A stretch of DNA of 64,000 nucleotides from UBA1563 sp041671545 (GTDB taxonomy: Bacteria > Bacteroidota > Ignavibacteria > Ignavibacteriales > Ignavibacteriaceae). The position numbers were made by a program, and so were the translations under genes. The notes under the pieces were generated by a model, which was given only the letters and a program-made list of their open reading frames with translations, made no database searches and was not told the origin of the DNA. The DNA lies in NCBI GenBank assembly GCA_041671545.1, contig JBAZBI010000003.1, positions 248,001 to 312,000 on the forward strand, in the 5' to 3' direction. Position 1 is the first letter of the stretch; the number at the start of each line of letters is the position of its first letter. Positions 25,323 through 34,189 of the stretch are shown in pieces.

Positions 25323-25817
25323 TTATTCTACTTCAACTGCAGTTTGCAGTTCAACACTTTCTTCTTTTGAGAGGATTTTTTCCAGGTCAATCAGGATCAA
25401 TAATCTATCCTCAAGTTTGCCAACAGCTTTAATATATTCCGAATTCAATCCCACCGCCAATTCCGGAGGAGCTTCTGTTACATCTTTTGGAATTCGTAAA
25501 ACTTCGTTAACGGAATCGACAATAAATCCAACGGTCTTACCGGTAACTTCCATAACGATGATGCGTGTGTTTTTATCCGGTTCTTTTTTAGGCATTCCCA
25601 AACGTAAACGAAGATCGATAACGGGAATTACTCTTCCTCTAAGATTAATAACTCCGTCAACAAAATCGGGGGAATTTGGAACTTTAGTTACTTGCGACAT
25701 TCTATTTATCTCTTGCACAAATAGAATATCAACACCAAACTCTTCGTTCCCTATAAAAAAACTTACAAGCTGCAGCAATTCCGAAGTCTCCTTTTTCTGC
25801 TCGTCAAAACTTGTCAT
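25323..25817 (-). CDS. cheW: Chemotaxis coupling protein CheW
   Basis: CheW links receptors to CheA. From the ATG at 25817 it has 164 residues covering the CheW fold: LLQLVSFFIGNEEFGVDILF, VPNSPDFVDGVINLRGRVIP, VIDLRLRLGMP, and GFIVDSVNEVLRIPKDVTE. A longer reading frame begins at 25982, but the ATG at 25817 has an AGGAGA site and the sigma-28-type promoter at 25879-25905 lies inside the longer version, so the long start is wrong. The gene leads an operon with mcp2, 26 bases downstream. Confidence 0.95.
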   Translation of the reverse strand: MTSFDEQKKETSELLQLVSFFIGNEEFGVDILFVQEINRMSQVTKVPNSPDFVDGVINLRGRVIPVIDLRLRLGMPKKEPDKNTRIIVMEVTGKTVGFIVDSVNEVLRIPKDVTEAPPELAVGLNSEYIKAVGKLEDRLLILIDLEKILSKEESVELQTAVEVE

Positions 25818-25878
25818 CTCAAATCTCCTGTAATGATTTAATTTACTTTTTGTAAGAATATATTGTTGTGCAAGTTCA

Positions 25879-25905
25879 TTATCGGACAAATTTTTGATTT
25901 CTTTA
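25879..25905 (-). promoter_or_regulatory. Sigma-28-type promoter for cheW-mcp2
   Basis: The minus strand carries TAAAGAAA, exactly 11 bases, then TCCGATAA. The -10 half matches the sigma-28/FliA consensus GCCGATAA at seven of eight bases, and the -35 half retains TAAAG. It lies about 60 bases before the cheW start. It indicates late-class flagellar control of this operon. Confidence 0.7.
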
Positions 25906-25951
25906 ATTTTATTTTGATTGGTATTTGAGACATGAGGGTTGGGATAAAGTA

Positions 25952-25988
25952 AAACTATTGGGCGATAAAGAAAATCGTCCAATAGTTT
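25952..25988 (-). terminator. Hairpin terminator after mcp3
   Basis: A 15-bp inverted repeat (25952-25966 with 25974-25988, one G-U pair, seven-base loop) lies about 90 bases downstream of mcp3. On the minus strand it is followed by GTTTTACTTTATC, a loose T-rich run. It would separate mcp3 from the cheW promoter. Confidence 0.65.
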
Positions 25989-26079
25989 CCCTACGTTTTT
26001 ATATGAGTTTTACCACTACTTTTTCTAATCGATTTCGATGGTACTTTCAATACGTTTTAGTATAACTTCACCACATTAA

Positions 26080-28176
26080 TTAATTGCGGACTATTACTCC
26101 ATTGGCACGAACAGCTAATTCGCTCTTCCTATTTCGGTTCGACCCGTCTATTTTAAATTGAGCGGTTAATTCTTGCAGATTAACGGTTAATCTGCTAAGG
26201 TCTTCCGCTGAGCGGGCTATTTGTTGAACACCTGCCGCACTTTCATGTGTTACATTACTTATCGCTTCTATGTTCTTACTGATCTGCTCAGCTGCACTTG
26301 ATTGTTCTTCACTTGCAGCTGCCACTTGCATCGACATATCAACTACCTGTTCAACTCCAAGTATTATTTCTTTCAGCGACTTCCCGGCTTCTTCTGCTAA
26401 CAATTTCCCTTTTTCAACTTCTTCCGTCCCTTTGTTCATCGAGTCAACCGCGCCACCCGTATCATTCTGTATCTGTTTGATCATCACTGCGATTTCTTTT
26501 GTAGCTTTGGTGGTTCTTTCGGCTAACTTTCTTACTTCATCAGCTACAACTGCAAAGCCTCTGCCTTGTTCGCCTGCACGTGCAGCTTCTATTGCAGCAT
26601 TCAATGCCAATAAATTTGTTTGATCTGCGATGTCATTTATCACTTGAACAATTTCTCCTATTTGATCACTACCTCTGCCGAGTGCATTGACGGTTTCAGC
26701 AGATTTTTTTACAACCTCTGCTATCCGGTTCATTCCTTCAATTGTCTGGTGCACTACTTTGCCACCTTCTTTAGCTGTTGCTCCGGCACTTTTTGCAGCC
26801 TCAGCTGATTTGGAGGAATTTTGTGAGGTCTCAAGAATGGTTTTTGTCATCTCTTCAACAGCGCTTGCTATCTCGGTGGTTTGACTGCTTTGTTCCTGGG
26901 CTCCCGCCGCCATCTCTTCTGCGCTTGAAGATATCTCTGTACTTGCGCTGGCGGTGGCTTCTACGGCTGAGACTACATCAGAAAGTGCGTTGTGGAATGA
27001 TGATGCCAAGCCGTTTACACTTTCTTTTATTTGTGTGAAATCTCCTTGATATTCACCATCCATACGGGCTGTTAGATCTCCCTGGGCAAGTTTTTCTAAT
27101 ACTTTACTCGATTCATTAATTGGTTGAATTACCGCATCTATTGTTGCGTTTATACCTTCAACTATCTCTCTGTACCCGCCATTAAATTTCGACGCATTGC
27201 CTCTTGTTGATAACTTTCCTTGTATGGCTGCATTGCTTAACATTAAGGTTTCGGAAACTAAACCCCGGACAGTTTCAACTACTTTTATCATGCTTTTTGA
27301 AAGGACATCCTGGGCAGATTTGGCTTTAATTTCTACTGCAGTATCTCCATTGGCAACCTTTTCAGCTGCAAATGCCTGCCCTTTAATATTCTCTATCATT
27401 AGAGCGAAGGAGCGTTCAAGGTCTCCGAGTTCATCCTTTGTTTTTGCGTCAACCGTAACGTTGATGTCACCAACTGCAAGTTTATCTGCAATGATAGAAA
27501 GTCTTTTTACCGGAACAATGATGCTTTTTGCCGTAACATAACTAATAAAAGAAATAAAAATGATGACGGCGGTTATTAGAATTATCATTAATAAAAGTCT
27601 TGCATCAATGACCTCTTGGGTGTCTTTTTCCAACACTGAATTTGAGACCCCGGCTAATTCAACCACTTTATCAATTGCTTCTCTATGTTTTTCATACTTC
27701 TCTTTTAATTGTGTATTTAGTAATTGATTAGCTAATTCCAAATTACCGCTTCTGATTGCCGGAATGAATTGGTCGTTTTTTACTTTAAAAAATTCGACGG
27801 CAGAATTATAAGAATCTTCGATCAGAATCTTTTTCATATTACTTTGTTCTAAATCTGAAACCCAAAAACTGTGGCGGGAATAATACTCCTCTTCCCGTTT
27901 TTCACTATTTTTGATCAACGCATTAATCTGAGCCTCATCATTCGTAAAAGTAAGTTGGTGCAAGATTAAGTAAGACTCAATGATATACTCCGGTGGTGGA
28001 AGGATATCTGCGATTAAATCCTTACCCTGCACAATATTTTTGTACAATGGTCCGTTCACTTTTATTTTATTGATCGTTATATAAGTGTAAACACTAAAAA
28101 CCATTAAACTTGCAGTTACAACAAGTGTTAATAGCCAAAATTTTTGTGATACTTTCAAGTTCGTTAATAGTTTCAC
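26080..28176 (-). CDS. Methyl-accepting chemotaxis protein (MCP3)
   Basis: A 698-residue receptor with a GTG start at 28176 preceded by AAGGAGA. Membrane segments are at about 13-32 and 192-212 around a helical periplasmic sensor (about 33-190). HAMP follows, then two more HAMP-like units (GGYREIVEGINATIDAVIQP, then KLAQGDLTARMDGEYQGDF), then the signalling domain with the tip DQTNLLALNAAIEAARAGEQ. Its signalling domain is nearly identical to that of MCP2 in protein sequence, and the tail, LAVRANGVIVRN, is shared in pattern. It is a single-gene unit, ended by the hairpin at 25952-25988. Confidence 0.95.
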   Translation of the reverse strand: MKLLTNLKVSQKFWLLTLVVTASLMVFSVYTYITINKIKVNGPLYKNIVQGKDLIADILPPPEYIIESYLILHQLTFTNDEAQINALIKNSEKREEEYYSRHSFWVSDLEQSNMKKILIEDSYNSAVEFFKVKNDQFIPAIRSGNLELANQLLNTQLKEKYEKHREAIDKVVELAGVSNSVLEKDTQEVIDARLLLMIILITAVIIFISFISYVTAKSIIVPVKRLSIIADKLAVGDINVTVDAKTKDELGDLERSFALMIENIKGQAFAAEKVANGDTAVEIKAKSAQDVLSKSMIKVVETVRGLVSETLMLSNAAIQGKLSTRGNASKFNGGYREIVEGINATIDAVIQPINESSKVLEKLAQGDLTARMDGEYQGDFTQIKESVNGLASSFHNALSDVVSAVEATASASTEISSSAEEMAAGAQEQSSQTTEIASAVEEMTKTILETSQNSSKSAEAAKSAGATAKEGGKVVHQTIEGMNRIAEVVKKSAETVNALGRGSDQIGEIVQVINDIADQTNLLALNAAIEAARAGEQGRGFAVVADEVRKLAERTTKATKEIAVMIKQIQNDTGGAVDSMNKGTEEVEKGKLLAEEAGKSLKEIILGVEQVVDMSMQVAAASEEQSSAAEQISKNIEAISNVTHESAAGVQQIARSAEDLSRLTVNLQELTAQFKIDGSNRNRKSELAVRANGVIVRN

Positions 28177-28722
28177 GACTATTCTCCTTAATTACAATTA
28201 GTATTTTTAGTTAAAAAATAATGCTCACCCCAGCGGCTGAGTATGTTTTATCAAGGTTTGGAATACTAAACTAAATAGTTTTAATATTTGCAATGCAATA
28301 TTAAAATTGTAGTCCAATTTTATCTTCAGATAGTAACCACCGGGGAAATGTGTAAGGTAAGTCTTTGTTTGGTAGACGATCTGGCTACATTATCGAGTGA
28401 ACTAATTAATACTTTAGGATAAATCCCGGTTTATTAATCAAGGACCAGTTGATCAGCATCCTTAAAACCATTATTGCCGAATTAATAATTCCCTTTTATT
28501 CTCTTACCGGAAAAGCGGATTTTTTTTATTAATTTTAACTACAATACATGTTCCATTGTTTATATTAGAAACGTTCATTATTATTTCAAAAGCCATTTTG
28601 GATTATTTATTTTCCCTTAGAGGCATAGACGCTTTAATAATTTATAAGAAATAAAACAATGAGAAAATGGTAATATCTTGTTACATAAAAAACGGAAGAG
28701 ACCTTCCTTATAGGAAAAAAGA
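28177..28722. other. Divergent intergenic region between mcp3 and the kinase block
   Basis: A 546-base AT-rich region between a minus-strand and a plus-strand gene. It must hold promoters for both. No good sigma-28-type site was found for mcp3, no RNA gene was recognised, and no credible small gene was seen. Confidence 0.5.
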
Positions 28723-31320
28723 ATGGGACTTTATAGCAGAAATAAACCTTCAACTAAGTCTATCTTGTTCATAAGACTTTTTAGTTTTTTGACTTTGGGA
28801 ACAGGGATTGTGGGGATGCTTGGCTGGACGTTAGGTTTTATGATATTAACCAGTTTTATTAACGGATTAATACCAATGGCGCCGAGTACTGCATTTTTAT
28901 TTATCACTTTTGGAACATCCGTTCTTCTATACTCAAGCACACCTAAGGAAAGCAAATTTTTTAATGTTGGAATTTATCTCTCTACTGCAAGTACAATAAT
29001 TGCTTTTTTGTTGTTCATCCTTTCTTTCTTTGGAATACACCTTCCGGTAGAACATCTCGGTTTTAATATAAAGGGTTCAATTGCCGGTGTACAGTTGGGA
29101 TACATTTCCCCATTAACAGCATTCTGCTTTGTCCTTTCCGGTTTATCGTTTCTCGGCTCGTTATTTTCGAAACGAAAAAGACTGATCTTTCCGGCTTTTA
29201 TTTTTGCCAATATCGTTTTCTTGATTTCAATTGTTCTACTTCTGGCTCATCTGTTGGGAACACCGCTTTTGTATGCTACCCATTATATCCCACCGGCTCT
29301 ATCAACCTCTTTGGCTTTCTTTTTTCTGGGATTAACCTTGATACTGTTGGTTATTCCGAAAGTATGGAAAGATAAAAACGACTCGGATGCTGATTTATCA
29401 AAATCTACATTTTTTCTCATCTTGATTTTTCTCTTTTTTTCTGCCGGGATTATTCTGGCTGCATCTTATTATTACCATCATTATGAATTGAAATTTAGGT
29501 TAGAAAAAGAACAAGAGATCTCTTCGATAGCTGATTTGAAAATAGCCGAGCTCACTCACATAAGAAAAGACTGGATTGAAGACGCTTCGTTATTCTATGA
29601 GAACCCGGTATTTTCCAACCTTGTTGATCGTTTTCTTCAAAACCAAAAAGATGCTTCCACGTATCAGCAGCTTAGAACCTGGTTGGATCATTTCAGGAAG
29701 ATAAACAACTACAATAGATTGACTTTATATGACGTTAAGGGAATCGAAAGATTAACACTTCCCGAACAATCCGGGCCAAACGAAATCGAGATCAAAGAGA
29801 AAATAAAGAGGGCATTAAAGTCGGAAGAGATAACCATCATCGATTTTTATCGAGAGCAATTCGATAAGCGCATCTACTTGAATATTTTTATCCCGATACA
29901 CAATCCTAAAAATAAGAGAGCAATAAACGGTTTGGTATCATTGAGGATTGATCCGGAATTATACATCTATCCTTATATAAAAAGTTGGCCTACATCAAGT
30001 AAAACCTCTGAAACAATACTCCTGAGAAGAGAAGGCAATAATGCAATCTATTTAAATGAATTAAGATTAAAACAAAATACCGCTCTTTCATTCTACTCCA
30101 CAATTAACAATAGCCACTTGCTTGCAATTAAAGCGGTTTCAGGTACCGATGGAATTGTTGAAGGATATGATTATCGGAACATTCATGTACTCGCAGATAT
30201 TCATCATATACCGGATTCTCCATGGTACATAATTGCAAAAGTTGATTTTGCTGAAATCTACGCTCCGTTGAATGAGAGATTCTGGCTGATGATTTTTCTC
30301 GTAGCCGCTCTTCTCCTAAGTGCAGGAACAGCTGTGGGTATAATCTGGCGACGCCAGCGAATCCGTTTTTACGAAGAAGGTTTTGAAACCAGTGAAAAGC
30401 TAAAAGAAAGTTATGAATTACTAGAGCGGATCTTTGACAACACCCACATCATGTTAGCTTATCTTGATCCTCAATTTAATTTTATCCGGGTGAATCAAGC
30501 ATATGCAGAAGCAGACGAACATCAACCGGATTTTTATCCCGGTAAAAACCATTTTGCTCTTTTTCCAAATAAAGAAAATGAAGCTATTTTCCATACAGTG
30601 CTTACAACAGGTCAGCCCTACATAACATCGGCTAAACCTTTTGAGTACACAGAACATCCGGAACGGGGTGTTTCCTATTGGGATTGGAGTCTTCAGCCGG
30701 TAAAAGCAAGCGATGGTTCCATAACTGCTTTTATTCTAAGTTTGATCAATGTAACTGATAGAATTCTGGCGCAGAAAAATGTTCATAAGTTGAACCGCGT
30801 ATATGCTTTGCTCAGCAATATTAATCAAACAATTATTCGTTGCCATGACCGGGAACAATTGTTTAATGAGATATGCCGCATCTCTATTGAAGACGGGAAA
30901 CTCCGGATGGTATGGATCGGAATCATCGATCCGCAAACTAAAAAAGTTGAGATCGCCGCTTCTGCCGGAGTGACCGGGAATTATTTAAATAACCTGAAAA
31001 TTGATACCGGTGAGAATTTAAAATTGGAAGGTCCCTGCATAACAACTCTTACAACCGGCAATAATACTATTTCAAATGATATTGCTTCGGACGAGGATAT
31101 GCTAACCTTTCGCAACGACGCGCTTAGTCTCGGGTACAGATCATTAGCTTCTTTTCCAATAAAAGTTTTAGGAACCATCCACGGAATGATCAACCTTTAT
31201 TCCGACGAAGTAGATTTTTTCACCGGAGAAGAGATCGTACTTCTTGATGAGATGGCGATGGATGTTTCCTTTGCGCTTGAATTTATTGAACATGAGAAGA
31301 AGCGGAAGAATTTCTTTTGA
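28723..31320 (+). CDS. Membrane sensor protein: multi-TM, Cache-like, PAS, GAF (sensor half of a hybrid kinase)
   Basis: An 865-residue protein. Residues 13-250 hold about seven membrane helices of the type often found at the N-terminus of bacterial sensors (a LGWTLGFMIL...PMAPSTAFLF pattern). Residues about 255-515 form an extracytoplasmic Cache-like sensor, ended by a membrane helix at 519-542 and then RRQR. A PAS domain (about 560-685) and a GAF domain (about 690-855) follow. It has no kinase domain. It ends in KKRKNFF just where the next frame reads AEEFLLKFRMGIE, the usual PAS-PAS linker, so the protein is probably the front part of one hybrid kinase cut by a one-base shift near 31294-31301. 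The start has a usable AGGAAA site. Confidence 0.85.
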   Translation: MGLYSRNKPSTKSILFIRLFSFLTLGTGIVGMLGWTLGFMILTSFINGLIPMAPSTAFLFITFGTSVLLYSSTPKESKFFNVGIYLSTASTIIAFLLFILSFFGIHLPVEHLGFNIKGSIAGVQLGYISPLTAFCFVLSGLSFLGSLFSKRKRLIFPAFIFANIVFLISIVLLLAHLLGTPLLYATHYIPPALSTSLAFFFLGLTLILLVIPKVWKDKNDSDADLSKSTFFLILIFLFFSAGIILAASYYYHHYELKFRLEKEQEISSIADLKIAELTHIRKDWIEDASLFYENPVFSNLVDRFLQNQKDASTYQQLRTWLDHFRKINNYNRLTLYDVKGIERLTLPEQSGPNEIEIKEKIKRALKSEEITIIDFYREQFDKRIYLNIFIPIHNPKNKRAINGLVSLRIDPELYIYPYIKSWPTSSKTSETILLRREGNNAIYLNELRLKQNTALSFYSTINNSHLLAIKAVSGTDGIVEGYDYRNIHVLADIHHIPDSPWYIIAKVDFAEIYAPLNERFWLMIFLVAALLLSAGTAVGIIWRRQRIRFYEEGFETSEKLKESYELLERIFDNTHIMLAYLDPQFNFIRVNQAYAEADEHQPDFYPGKNHFALFPNKENEAIFHTVLTTGQPYITSAKPFEYTEHPERGVSYWDWSLQPVKASDGSITAFILSLINVTDRILAQKNVHKLNRVYALLSNINQTIIRCHDREQLFNEICRISIEDGKLRMVWIGIIDPQTKKVEIAASAGVTGNYLNNLKIDTGENLKLEGPCITTLTTGNNTISNDIASDEDMLTFRNDALSLGYRSLASFPIKVLGTIHGMINLYSDEVDFFTGEEIVLLDEMAMDVSFALEFIEHEKKRKNFF

Positions 31321-33599
31321 AGTTTAGAATGGGAATTGAGCGGTCAGGGGATGCAGTTTTTTTAACCGATCCAAACGGAAATATTGTTTACGTCAATCCG
31401 GCATTTGAAAAAATATTTGGTTATACAAAAGAAGAAGTGCTCGGCAAAACTCCCCGCATTTTAAAATCAGGAACTTTAAGTCAGGAATATTATTCAAACT
31501 TCTGGAGAGACCTTCTTACCAAGAAAGCCGTAACACACGAAATAATAAACAAAACGAAAGACGACAGGTTATTAAGTTTTGAAGCCTCTGTTAATCCGAT
31601 AATAAGCGAGCAGGGAGAAATAATCGGCTACCTTGCTATCGAGCGCGATATCACCGAAAGAAAACTAATTGAAAAAGCAATGCGGGAACATGCCGAACAA
31701 TTCGGGGCGATGATATCCACCACGTTATTCGGTTTCTGGCTGCTGGATGAGAACGGAAAAATTCTGAATGTGAATGATACGTATTGCCAAATGTCCGGGT
31801 ACACGCGAGAAGAATTATTAACTTTTACTATTGCCGATCTTGAAGTCGTCGAAACCACAGACGACATTAAAAGGCATATCAATAAGATCATCGAAACCGG
31901 CGTAGATCAATTTGAAACCAAACATAAAGCTAAAGACGGGCGGGTATTTGATATTGAAATCAGCACCGGTTATTTGTACTCGCAAAAACAATTTATTGTT
32001 TTTATTAAAGAGATCACCGACCGTATTCGAGCAGAGGAAGAGATTATTTCTCAAAAAAATAAATTTGCCCAGTTGTTTGATAATTCCCCGATAGCAATTG
32101 TTTTACTTAACGGTTACGATGAAATTGTTATTGCAAATGAATCCTTTTCATGTTTATTCGGCTATAGTTTAGAAGATTTAAAAGGGAGGTTCTTGAATGA
32201 TTTAATTGTTCCCCGTGAACTACATGACGAAGCAACCAGCTACTCTGAATTAACTCAAAAAGGAAATGGAATAAACAAAGAAAGCTTCCGGAGAAAACAA
32301 GATGGAACGCTTATAAATGTTCAAATTATCGGTGTTCCTATATCGGTGGATGACACAACTGTGGGCATCTACGGGATGTATGTTGATTTGACACAGCAAA
32401 AGAAAGCCGAAAAGGATCTCATCGCGGCAAAAGAAAAAGCCGAAGAAATGAATCGTTTAAAATCAAATTTCCTCGCCAACATGAGTCATGAACTGCGGAC
32501 TCCGCTTAATGGAATCCTTGGATATGCGGACATTCTCACAACTCAATTCATCGAACCCGAATTCATTGAAATGTCAAAGGGGATATATCAATCCGGGAAA
32601 AGACTGAGTGAAACATTAAACTTAATTCTCGATTTATCAGAAGCCGAAACCGGTAATATAAAAATGACCGCAAAAGATATATCGGTAATCCCTTGTGTAG
32701 AAGTCTGTCTCCAGTCAATTTCAACAAGAGCTGTCGATAAAAATCTTAAGCTAACGACAGTTTTGAAAGAAGAAAAGATCATTGCCCACTTAGATGAACA
32801 ACTTTTTGCAAGGATTTTGAATAATCTTTTAGATAATGCTTTGAAGTTTACCGACACCGGAGAAATACGAATAGAAGTTGGTAAAGAAATTATGCGTGGG
32901 AAACTTTCACTCAATTCTGAAGAATGGGTTTATATTAAAATTCAGGATTCCGGTATAGGTATTCCCGCTGATAAAATAGATATTATCTGGCAAGAATTCA
33001 GACAGGTGAGCGAAGGTATTAGCCGCAATTATGAAGGTCCCGGTCTCGGTTTAACAATTTCTAAAAAAGCCGTTGAACTAATGGGAGGGGAAATAACAGT
33101 TGAAAGCGCTCTTGGTGTTGGTTCAACTTTTACTATAAAATTTCCGACCGTAGAACCGCAAGTGGAAAAAGAAGAAACCGGAAAAATATTTTCTTCATCA
33201 CAAAACGAACAAGAAGGTTTTGGATCGAAAGATTTGCCGTTAGTTCTCTATGTAGAAGACGATTTAACAAACAGGCACATTGTACAAATATTTTTAGGGA
33301 ACGAATATCGTGTGGAAACGGCTGAAAACGGAAAAGTCGCTTTAGAAATGGTTGCGAAAAAGAATTACGATTTTATTTTAATGGATATAAATCTTGGTCA
33401 AGGAATGAACGGGATGGAAGTAGTAAAGGAAATTATAAAGATGCCGCAATATTCAAGCACTCCAATTGTAGCAGTTACTGCCTACGCAACCGGAGATGAT
33501 AGAGATGAATTCATGCGGGGCGGCTGCACTCACTATATTTCCAAACCTTTTGAGAAGCGCCAGCTTCTTGAGCTGCTCGCAAGTATAAAAATAAAATAA
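31317..33599 (+). CDS. PAS hybrid histidine kinase (kinase half; probable continuation of the preceding gene)
   Basis: A 760-residue kinase with three PAS domains (about 5-118, 122-243, 246-365), HisKA with H391 (MSHELRTPLNG), HATPase_c (about 485-620, with LLDNALKFTDTG and GPGLGLTISKKAVEL), and a C-terminal receiver (about 640-758) with phosphoacceptor D690 (FILMDIN). There is no membrane segment. The only local start is TTG at 31317, overlapping the TGA of the previous gene, or ATG at 31329 inside the PAS. In this frame the codons immediately upstream still encode AEEFLLK, so the natural protein probably began in the preceding gene. Confidence 0.88.
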   Translation: MKFRMGIERSGDAVFLTDPNGNIVYVNPAFEKIFGYTKEEVLGKTPRILKSGTLSQEYYSNFWRDLLTKKAVTHEIINKTKDDRLLSFEASVNPIISEQGEIIGYLAIERDITERKLIEKAMREHAEQFGAMISTTLFGFWLLDENGKILNVNDTYCQMSGYTREELLTFTIADLEVVETTDDIKRHINKIIETGVDQFETKHKAKDGRVFDIEISTGYLYSQKQFIVFIKEITDRIRAEEEIISQKNKFAQLFDNSPIAIVLLNGYDEIVIANESFSCLFGYSLEDLKGRFLNDLIVPRELHDEATSYSELTQKGNGINKESFRRKQDGTLINVQIIGVPISVDDTTVGIYGMYVDLTQQKKAEKDLIAAKEKAEEMNRLKSNFLANMSHELRTPLNGILGYADILTTQFIEPEFIEMSKGIYQSGKRLSETLNLILDLSEAETGNIKMTAKDISVIPCVEVCLQSISTRAVDKNLKLTTVLKEEKIIAHLDEQLFARILNNLLDNALKFTDTGEIRIEVGKEIMRGKLSLNSEEWVYIKIQDSGIGIPADKIDIIWQEFRQVSEGISRNYEGPGLGLTISKKAVELMGGEITVESALGVGSTFTIKFPTVEPQVEKEETGKIFSSSQNEQEGFGSKDLPLVLYVEDDLTNRHIVQIFLGNEYRVETAENGKVALEMVAKKNYDFILMDINLGQGMNGMEVVKEIIKMPQYSSTPIVAVTAYATGDDRDEFMRGGCTHYISKPFEKRQLLELLASIKIK

Positions 33600-34189
33600 A
33601 ACCGGGAAATAAAAGATTTGTTAAACTGAATCCTGATTTTTTTTGACTAACCTCTGCGAGCTAGGTGTTTCGGCAGTCGTAGATTGAATCGTTTTAATTG
33701 ACAGGGGTAATTTAAGTATCGCATCTGCACACAGTCAAAATTCGTCTAAATATGTGCTGTGATTTTTTTATTACTCCATTGATAATATTTGAAAATTTTA
33801 TAATTTAATGTTGCTTGTGTTCAGTTGTTTTAGGTTTCACAGTTCTTGTTACAAAAATAATTGATAAACATGTTCTAACAAGGTTTACAATTTTTATGAT
33901 CTCACTGCTTCAAAGCGTACAATATTCGTTATGTGATACTAGATCAAGTAAACTTCACGGTTGCGATAGACGTAACCACTTCTTTTACTTTCAAGTTCTC
34001 TGCTTTAAACATCCGGTTAATTTTAGTTCTATATTTCAACGAAATAACAAAGAGATTTAATGCTTTAGCATTTCAAAATCATATGGTTTAACTCATTTCC
34101 TTTTTGAAAACTTTGGTTGTATGGGAACTGCTCTTTTCTCAAATCATTATTGTCAAAATAATCCGGCGGTTCGGAATGAAGGAAAAATT
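33600..34189 (+). other. Intergenic region before the second sensor
   Basis: About 590 AT-rich bases without a supported gene. A short reading frame at 33815-34060 lacks a ribosome site and resembles no family I know. The region presumably holds the promoter of the 34190-44535 gene run, but I cannot place it. Confidence 0.5.

Noticed and set aside
25818..25982. N-terminal extension of CheW
   Set aside because: It contains the sigma-28-type promoter and has no ribosome site; the ATG at 25817 has AGGAGA and gives a normal CheW.
28249..28276. Sigma-28-type promoter for mcp3 (TTTAGTTT, CTTGATAA)
   Set aside because: Spacing is 12 instead of 11 and both halves match poorly compared with the two accepted sites.
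31308..31320. Programmed -1 frameshift signal at TTTCTTTTGA
   Set aside because: It is not a standard X-XXY-YYZ heptamer in the reading frame, and the linker motif shows the shift lies upstream, near 31294-31301; a simple one-base loss explains it better.
33815..34060. 81-codon reading frame before the second sensor
   Set aside because: No ribosome site, no recognisable family, composition of spurious AT-rich frame.
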